A DNA stretch of 5,206 bases from Alphaproteobacteria bacterium (GTDB lineage: Bacteria > Pseudomonadota > Alphaproteobacteria > Micropepsales > Micropepsaceae): positions 1 through 5,206 of the forward strand of contig JAEKMB010000176.1 in NCBI GenBank assembly GCA_019508105.1, given 5' to 3'. The notes under the pieces were generated by a model. That model made no database searches, had not been told where the DNA came from, and saw nothing but the letters and a program-made list of their open reading frames with translations. Both the position numbers and the translations under genes were made by a program. Positions 1 to 5,206 of this stretch are shown one piece after another (positions within the stretch are counted from its first letter, which is position 1; every line of letters starts with the position of its first letter).

Positions 1-252
1 GAAGACCGACCAGATCAGCACCACGAAGGTCAGCACCTTGCGGGCGCCGTCCCGGTCGCACCAGCGGGCCAGGGGCACGCCGAAAGCGGCATAGGCCACG
101 GCGAAAGCGCTGAAGATGGTGGCCATCTGGACCCGCGACAGGTCCAATTCGGCGCTGATCTTGGGCGCCAGCACCGAGATGCAGACCCGGTCCAGATAAG
201 TCACCGCGGCCAGTGCCATGGTGAAGGCGACGACGCGGCTGCGAACTGTCAT
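1..252 (-). CDS. MFS transporter, N-terminal part (cut by left window edge)
   Basis: Only the first 84 codons are present, read leftwards from ATG at 252-250; the rest lies beyond the window. The translation starts MTVRSRVVAF and shows a first hydrophobic helix (about residues 7-30) containing YLDRVCIS. This is typical of the anion:cation symporter branch of the major facilitator superfamily (relatives of galactonate, glucarate and phthalate transporters). A second helix spans about residues 43-62. It leads into MFS motif A in the loop between helices 2 and 3 (about 58-74), with G58, D66, R67, G69, R71 and K72 in place, and a third helix begins at about 74. It should be an inner-membrane secondary transporter, probably for a small organic anion. 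The substrate cannot be read from this fragment. It lies 63 bases downstream of the PAL-like gene on the same strand, so co-transcription is likely. Confidence 0.88.
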   Translation of the reverse strand, partial: MTVRSRVVAFTMALAAVTYLDRVCISVLAPKISAELDLSRVQMATIFSAFAVAYAAFGVPLARWCDRDGARKVLTFVVLIWSVF

Positions 253-254
253 TG

Positions 255-265
255 CTCCTGCTCCT
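255..265 (-). promoter_or_regulatory. Duplicated ribosome binding site of the MFS gene
   Basis: On the minus strand two AGGAG motifs occur back to back before the MFS start ATG at 252. The upstream copy (265-261) has 8 bases to the start, which is near ideal; the downstream copy (259-255) has only 2. This fixes the MFS start and suggests efficient translation within a PAL-like/MFS operon. No terminator is visible between the two genes. Confidence 0.7.
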
Positions 266-315
266 GTCCCACCAGCCGCGCATTGGACCTGCGTGTTCGC
301 CCGCGCGCCCGTTCC

Positions 316-1380
316 TTACTCGCGAAACGTGATCTTCTCGACATTCCACAGCGAGCAGGCGCCCTTGTAGAGAACATTATCGCCTTCGGCATGCAGGGAA
401 TGGATCAGGCAGCCGGTCTGGCCCTGGCCCAGGCTGGTCTGGGCCCAGCCCAGCAGCTTGCCGTCATGGTCCATGCGATAGATCTTGCCGGTGCCGTCGC
501 CGCTATAAAGATATTTCGGCGTCACCTGCACCGACCAGGGCTGGCCGATGCCGGTGATGTATTTCTGGAAATTCAGGTCCAGGTCGAACACTTGGATACG
601 GCTATTGTTGCGGTCCGCGACATAGACATGGCCATCGCCCACCGCGATGCCGTGCGGAATCTTCATCTGACCATCGCCGCTGCCATAGCTGCCAAAGGCT
701 TTCAGCCACACCCCGTCCCTGGAAATCTTCACCACCCGGGAATTGTTGTAGCCGTCGCTGACATAGATGGCGCCGTCCGGTCCCCAGGCGACATCGGTGG
801 GGCGGTCGAAGGTGCCCATCCGGCCCGCGGGGTGGATGTCGGTATCCTTGCCGCCCCGCTCGACGAATTCCTCCCACCAGTCGATGGATTCAGGCTTGCG
901 CCCCAGCACCATCTTCACCAGTCCGGTGGGATCAACCTTCTGCACGGTGTTGGAGCCTTCATCCACCACCCAGACATTCTGCTGCGGGTCCACCCGCACG
1001 GCATGGGCGAAGGAGGCGCCATAGGAATCGGGTAGCCATTCCTTCACATATTTGAGATTCTGGTCGAACTCGAACAGTTTGGCGGCGGTGCCGCCGCGCG
1101 AGGAACCGCCCCAGCCGGTGCGCGAATAGACGAAAAGATGTCCTGCCTTGTTGCGCGACACGCCTTCGGTCTCGCCCAGGGTATGACCGGGAATGCGCAA
1201 GGGAAGAATTTCCTCACTGACGTTCAGTTTGGGACTGCGGGCCTCGATCGCCAGCTGGGCTTCCCGCGCGGCCTGGGCAGCGCGCTGGGCTTCGGCCTGG
1301 CTGCCCTGCGCCAGGACAGTGATGGAGCCGCCCGCCAGCAGCGCAGCGACAAGGCCCGACAAGGCAAATAGCCGTTTCAT
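316..1380 (-). CDS. Secreted NHL-repeat beta-propeller, PAL-like (peptidyl-alpha-hydroxyglycine alpha-amidating lyase family)
   Basis: The product has 354 residues, ATG at 1380 and TAA at 318-316. The start has an AAGGGGG Shine-Dalgarno about 5 bases upstream. Residues 1-24 form a Sec signal peptide (MKR, hydrophobic core, VLA before Gln25), followed by an Ala/Gln-rich helical linker (28-47) and a beta-propeller. NHL-type blades are clearest at 192-219 (PTDVAW, VSDGYNNSR) and 241-266 (PHGIAV, VADRNNSRIQVF). The VSDGY-NSR and PH...VADR-N-RIQ blocks match the animal PAL catalytic core. By alignment from memory, the three zinc histidines correspond to H126, H243 and H327, the catalytic Tyr to Y211 and the Arg residues to R87 and R257. 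Animal PAL cleaves peptidyl-alpha-hydroxyglycine to amidated peptide plus glyoxylate. No monooxygenase partner is visible here, so the bacterial substrate is unknown. C324 and C342 could form a disulfide. It probably acts in the periplasm and is likely co-transcribed with the MFS gene. Confidence 0.85.
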   Translation of the reverse strand: MKRLFALSGLVAALLAGGSITVLAQGSQAEAQRAAQAAREAQLAIEARSPKLNVSEEILPLRIPGHTLGETEGVSRNKAGHLFVYSRTGWGGSSRGGTAAKLFEFDQNLKYVKEWLPDSYGASFAHAVRVDPQQNVWVVDEGSNTVQKVDPTGLVKMVLGRKPESIDWWEEFVERGGKDTDIHPAGRMGTFDRPTDVAWGPDGAIYVSDGYNNSRVVKISRDGVWLKAFGSYGSGDGQMKIPHGIAVGDGHVYVADRNNSRIQVFDLDLNFQKYITGIGQPWSVQVTPKYLYSGDGTGKIYRMDHDGKLLGWAQTSLGQGQTGCLIHSLHAEGDNVLYKGACSLWNVEKITFRE

Positions 1381-1427
1381 GATGACCCCCTTGTGACCGG
1401 CTCTGATGGCCGTGTTGCTCGGTGGAC

Positions 1428-1453
1428 ATTAAAGCCTGTCCGACAGCGCGCAA
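1428..1453 (-). promoter_or_regulatory. Weak candidate promoter for the PAL-like gene
   Basis: On the minus strand TTGCGC (1453-1448) resembles a -35 and TTTAAT (1433-1428) resembles a -10. The spacer is only 14 bases, which is short for a sigma-70 promoter. The location, about 45 bases upstream of the start, is suitable. This is a tentative assignment within the 114-base gap that separates the cyclase from the PAL-like gene. Confidence 0.25.
1436..1446. repeat. 11-bp palindrome CTGTC-C-GACAG, possible operator
   Basis: A perfect inverted repeat with 5-base arms and a single central base sits inside the spacer of the candidate promoter of the PAL-like gene. A one-base loop rules out an RNA hairpin with full arms, so if functional it would be a DNA-level protein site. 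An 11-bp palindrome can occur by chance. Confidence 0.3.
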
Positions 1454-1494
1454 GCGACCGGGGCGGCTATGGTGCGGATTTACCGGAAAAAGCC

Positions 1495-2544
1495 TCAGGC
1501 GGCGCTGGTTTCGAGGGCCGCCATGCGCGGATCGCCTTGGTTGATCACCAGGTTGCGGCCATTGTGCTTGGCGCCATAAAGGCAGGCATCGGCGCGGCGG
1601 ATGACGGAGTCCGTCGCTTCGCCGGGGGCGAATTTCGCCACCCCGATGGAGATGGTGATGGTGCCCAGGATATCGCCGGTGGACTTCTTCACCAGCTTCT
1701 TGGTTTCGACGGTGCTGCGGATCTGGTTGGCCACCAGGGTGGCGGCCTGCAGCGGCGTGCCGCGCAGCAGGACGGCGAATTCCTCGCCGCCATAGCGCGC
1801 CGCGACGTCGCGGCCCTTGATGTTATCGGCCAGGCACGACGCCACCAGGCGCAGCACCTGGTCGCCGGTCTGATGACCCCAATTGTCGTTGAACTTCTTG
1901 AAATGGTCGATGTCGCACATCAACAGGCAGACATCTTCGCCTTCCGCCGAGGCCCTGCGGGCGGCGTCCACCGCATCGTCGAACGCCTTGCGGTTCGCAA
2001 TATGGGTGAGGGGATCGGTCATGCTTTCCTTGCGCACATCGTCCAGCTTGTCACGCAATTCGTTGACCTGTTGCGAGGAGGCCTGCAATTCGCCTTCCAG
2101 GCTCTTGGCGCGTTCTTCCATGGCGCGGGTGGCGGCGATCAGCCCTTCCACCAGCTTGCGCACATCGGCGGGATTGCGGTCGCCGCCAAGCTGGCCGGTG
2201 GCGGCCGACAGCGTGTCTTTATAGTCGGCCGCTACGCGCGCGGAAATTTCCAGCTTGCCCAGCACGTCGTTTATCAGGCTGCCCATGTCGCCGCCCAGCG
2301 ATTCCATGGTGGCGGCGGCACGTGCGCCCGACAGCCGGCGCAGCCGCAGGTCCGCCAGGAGTTCGGGGGTGAAAGGCTGCTTGGCGTTGATGATCGCATC
2401 CATCACCTGGGTGACGGCGGGATTTTCGCCCGAGGCATAGGCGTAGAAGAGTTCGAAATTATCGGGCGTGGCGACAACGCCGGCGCCGCCCATCAGGGCG
2501 AGCGCTGTTTTGGCATAGGCCTGTTCCCGATCCTGGTTGAACAC
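1495..2544 (-). CDS. GGDEF-domain diguanylate cyclase
   Basis: The likely product has 349 residues, from GTG 2544 to TGA at 1497-1495. A TTG at 2550 would add two residues. The GTG is preferred because GGGGGA (2556-2551) sits 6 bases before it but directly abuts the TTG. Residues 1-168 have no recognised domain. They are helical, with an ELFYAYASGENP segment common in alphaproteobacterial cyclases, and end in a coiled coil (about 138-172) that would promote dimerisation. The GGDEF domain starts at DPLTHIANR (177-185). It has the metal Asp D211, the nucleotide-contacting N219 and D228, and the active-site signature GGEEF (252-256). This predicts condensation of two GTP to c-di-GMP in the cytosol. 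There is no signal peptide, membrane helix or EAL domain. The inhibitory I-site position reads KGRD (243-246) instead of RxxD. The protein is probably an active, soluble cyclase whose input is sensed by the N-terminal helices. Confidence 0.93.
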   Translation of the reverse strand: MFNQDREQAYAKTALALMGGAGVVATPDNFELFYAYASGENPAVTQVMDAIINAKQPFTPELLADLRLRRLSGARAAATMESLGGDMGSLINDVLGKLEISARVAADYKDTLSAATGQLGGDRNPADVRKLVEGLIAATRAMEERAKSLEGELQASSQQVNELRDKLDDVRKESMTDPLTHIANRKAFDDAVDAARRASAEGEDVCLLMCDIDHFKKFNDNWGHQTGDQVLRLVASCLADNIKGRDVAARYGGEEFAVLLRGTPLQAATLVANQIRSTVETKKLVKKSTGDILGTITISIGVAKFAPGEATDSVIRRADACLYGAKHNGRNLVINQGDPRMAALETSAA

Positions 2545-2550
2545 CGGCAA

Positions 2551-2573
2551 TCCCCCGAGGGGCTCACGGCCCC
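2551..2573 (-). promoter_or_regulatory. Cyclase ribosome binding site with competing leader hairpins
   Basis: Read on the minus strand, GGGGC (2573-2569) and GCCCC (2563-2559) form a 5-bp stem with a CGTGA loop. This is followed at once by TC and the Shine-Dalgarno GGGGGA (2556-2551). The same CCCC segment could instead pair with the GGGG of the ribosome binding site through a tight 4-base loop (3 bp). The two folds are mutually exclusive. The ribosome binding site itself is well placed for GTG 2544. The switching role is inference. Confidence 0.4.
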
Positions 2574-2647
2574 GTCTGGCGGCAGTTTGCCCATCCGCTG
2601 TGTAAAAACCGTTAAATGGCGCGGATTTTTAAGCCTGAAATTGCAGC

Positions 2648-2677
2648 AAAAACCCCGGATTTCCAGCGCGGCGAGGG

Positions 2678-2679
<2 letters not shown>
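2648..2679 (-). terminator. Weak candidate terminator after the helicase gene
   Basis: On the minus strand, just past the helicase stop codon, AACCC (2679-2675, overlapping the TAA) can pair with GGGTT (2655-2651) over a 19-base loop, and the run TTTTT (2652-2648) follows. A longer alternative pairs AACCCC (2691-2686) with GGGGTT (2656-2651). The stem is short and the loop large, so termination would be inefficient. It would partly separate the helicase from the downstream cyclase. Confidence 0.33.
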
Positions 2680-4315
<1,636 letters not shown>

Positions 4316-4336
4316 ACTTGTCGTAGCACGCTCCTG

Positions 4337-4362
4337 AAAAAGGGGCGCGACATGTGGCGCCC
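4337..4362 (-). terminator. Intrinsic terminator-like hairpin in the helicase leader (candidate attenuator)
   Basis: On the minus strand GGGCGC (4362-4357) pairs perfectly with GCGCCC (4348-4343) across an 8-base loop. One C follows and then TTTTT (4341-4337), the classic layout of a Rho-independent terminator. The AGGAG before the helicase start begins at 4335, directly after the T run. No other gene on this strand ends here, so it either attenuates helicase transcription or ends a short leader RNA of about 60 nt. The arms and T-tract are seen directly; the function is inferred. Confidence 0.5.
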
Positions 4363-4367
4363 ATGGC

Positions 4368-4389
4368 CGCACGCCCGGATGGCGGTGCG
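4368..4389 (-). promoter_or_regulatory. First hairpin of the helicase leader RNA
   Basis: On the minus strand CGCAC (4389-4385) and GCC (4383-4381) pair with GGC (4375-4373) and GTGCG (4372-4368). This gives an 8-bp stem with one bulged C (4384) and loop ATCCG. It precedes the terminator-like hairpin by 5 bases. The GGGCG within 4376-4372 copies the first five bases of the terminator's 5' arm, so it could compete for pairing with the terminator's 3' arm. Confidence 0.4.
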
Positions 4390-4405
4390 ACTCTTACTGC
4401 ACCGC
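4382..4405. repeat. Perfect 7-bp inverted repeat in the divergent promoter region, enclosing GANTC
   Basis: GCGGTGC (4382-4388) and GCACCGC (4399-4405) are exact reverse complements separated by 10 bases. The repeat adjoins the candidate helicase -10 and spans its predicted start of transcription, so only half of it would be transcribed. A DNA-binding site is therefore more likely than an RNA hairpin. The spacer contains GACTC (4389-4393), a match to GANTC, the CcrM methylation site of alphaproteobacteria. Confidence 0.45.
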
Positions 4406-4433
4406 AAAATAGGGATAATCCTCGAAAATGCAA
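4406..4433 (-). promoter_or_regulatory. Candidate sigma-70 promoter of the helicase
   Basis: On the minus strand TTGCAT (4433-4428) serves as -35 and TATTTT (4411-4406) as -10, with a 16-base spacer. Transcription would start near 4399, giving a leader of about 84 bases before GTG 4315. That leader contains both hairpins described here. The surrounding AT-rich composition, in an otherwise GC-rich window, supports a promoter. Confidence 0.5.
4414..4419 (+). promoter_or_regulatory. Candidate -10 element of the M28 peptidase promoter
   Basis: GATAAT on the plus strand differs from the TATAAT consensus at one position and lies 39 bases before the peptidase ATG. No convincing -35 is seen at the expected spacing; 4391-4396 (ctctta) is poor. 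It overlaps the spacer of the opposing helicase promoter, so the two would compete for polymerase. Confidence 0.3.
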
Positions 4434-4458
4434 GTAATGCCTGTATTTTTAAAAGCGG

Positions 4459-5206
4459 ATGGAACTTTGGGGGCGCAAGTTGGGGCGTATCTGGACATGG
4501 GCGGCATTGATCGCCGGCATTTGGCTGCTGTCGGTCTATGGCCAATCGCGGCCCGATGCGCTGGGACGTGAGGCCCCGGCGCCGCAATTTTCCGCCGGCC
4601 GCGCCGACGCCGTGCTGGGCCGGGTGCTGGGGAACCAGGCGCCGCATCCGGTGGGCAGTGTCGAGGCGCAAGCGGTGCGCGCGCGGATCCTTAGAGAGCT
4701 GGCGGCGATGGGAGTGCCTGCCGGCACCCAGACCGGCATGAGCTGCTATTCGGAAAAGCGCTGGAACAATATTCCCTGCGGCAGTGTCACCAACATCATC
4801 GCCGGCGTCGCACCGGGCGCAAAAAACGACAATGGCAAGGCCATTGTTTTGATGGCGCATAGCGACTCCGTCCCTGCCGGTCCCGGCGCGGCCGATGACG
4901 GCTCGGGCGTCGCCATCCTGCTGGAGACCATCCGCGCCCTGCGGGCGCGAGGGATCGAAGGCGGGGCTGAACATCCGGTCCTGGCCTTGTTCACTGATGG
5001 CGAAGAGGCCGGAATGGTGGGCGCTTCGCTCTATCTGCGCGATCCGATGCGGCGGGCGAAGATCGGAGCGGTGATCAATGTGGAAGCGCGCGGCAACCAG
5101 GGTCCCAGTTACCTGTTCCAGACCAGCGGGGGCAACAGCAAGCTGATCGGGCTATATGCGGCGCATCTCCGGCAATATGCCACCTCTTCGCTCTATGGCG
5201 AGATCT
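4459..5206 (+). CDS. M28-family zinc metallopeptidase, membrane-anchored, N-terminal part (cut by right edge)
   Basis: From ATG 4459 the frame stays open for 249 codons to the window end with no stop. The ribosome binding site is weak (AAAAGCGG immediately before the ATG). Residues about 11-28 form one membrane anchor, placing the rest outside the cytoplasmic membrane. The catalytic domain shows HPVGS (63-67) and TNIIAGV (111-117). The M28 metal and catalytic set is H134 and D136 (HSDS), D146 in GPGAADDGSG, E182 and E183 in FTDGEEAG, and E209 in NVEARG. The final metal histidine would lie beyond the window. The HPVGS, SVPAGPGAADDGSG and NVEARG blocks resemble the ERMP1/Pff1-type branch of M28, whose members often carry several C-terminal membrane helices. 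It probably acts as an aminopeptidase on peptides at the periplasmic face. C96 and C107 could pair. It diverges from the helicase gene. Confidence 0.9.
   Translation, partial: MELWGRKLGRIWTWAALIAGIWLLSVYGQSRPDALGREAPAPQFSAGRADAVLGRVLGNQAPHPVGSVEAQAVRARILRELAAMGVPAGTQTGMSCYSEKRWNNIPCGSVTNIIAGVAPGAKNDNGKAIVLMAHSDSVPAGPGAADDGSGVAILLETIRALRARGIEGGAEHPVLALFTDGEEAGMVGASLYLRDPMRRAKIGAVINVEARGNQGPSYLFQTSGGNSKLIGLYAAHLRQYATSSLYGEI

Noticed and set aside
283..1035. A 250-codon open frame on the plus strand opposite the PAL-like gene
   Set aside because: It is a mirror of the beta-propeller gene, which has a signal peptide, a good ribosome binding site and conserved motifs.
1487..1500. GCC-TGA-GGC followed by TTTTT at the cyclase stop codon as a terminator
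   Set aside because: The stem is only 3 bp with a 3-base loop. The T run alone does not make a credible intrinsic terminator.
2610..2635. Two TTAA half-sites before the cyclase as a CtrA box
   Set aside because: The half-sites are 13 bases apart, not the 7 required for the TTAA-N7-TTAA CtrA consensus.

Overview
The window looks like chromosomal DNA of a high-GC Gram-negative bacterium, most likely an alphaproteobacterium. The reasons are strong G/C preference at third codon positions, an alphaproteobacterial-style diguanylate cyclase with a long helical N-terminus, and an RhlE-type helicase with an RGG tail. This placement is inference; no rRNA or marker gene is present. There are no mobile elements, tRNA/rRNA genes, CRISPR arrays or gene-free stretches over 300 bases.

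Layout: four genes lie on the minus strand and one diverges on the plus strand. In minus-strand transcription order they are a DEAD-box RNA helicase (2678-4315), a GGDEF diguanylate cyclase (1495-2544), a secreted NHL-repeat beta-propeller resembling peptidyl-alpha-hydroxyglycine alpha-amidating lyase (PAL; 316-1380), and the N-terminus of an MFS transporter (252 down to the left edge). On the plus strand, a membrane-anchored M28 metallopeptidase starts at 4459 and runs off the right edge. It has no stop in the window and is easily missed by ORF callers that need both ends.

Function: the PAL-like protein and the MFS transporter are 63 bases apart, with a strong ribosome binding site in the gap, and probably form a small operon for an extracytoplasmic substrate and its uptake or efflux. 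The cyclase (c-di-GMP synthesis) and the helicase (RNA remodelling) look like independent regulatory or housekeeping genes. The M28 peptidase would act on peptides outside the cytoplasmic membrane.

The most notable non-coding region is the helicase/peptidase divergent intergenic region and helicase leader (about 4316-4458). It holds a plausible promoter for each direction, a perfect 7-bp inverted repeat enclosing a GANTC methylation site, and an RNA leader for the helicase. That leader has two successive hairpins, the second followed by five T residues and then an AGGAG, so it resembles a transcriptional attenuator. The leader also argues that the helicase begins at GTG 4315 rather than GTG 4372.
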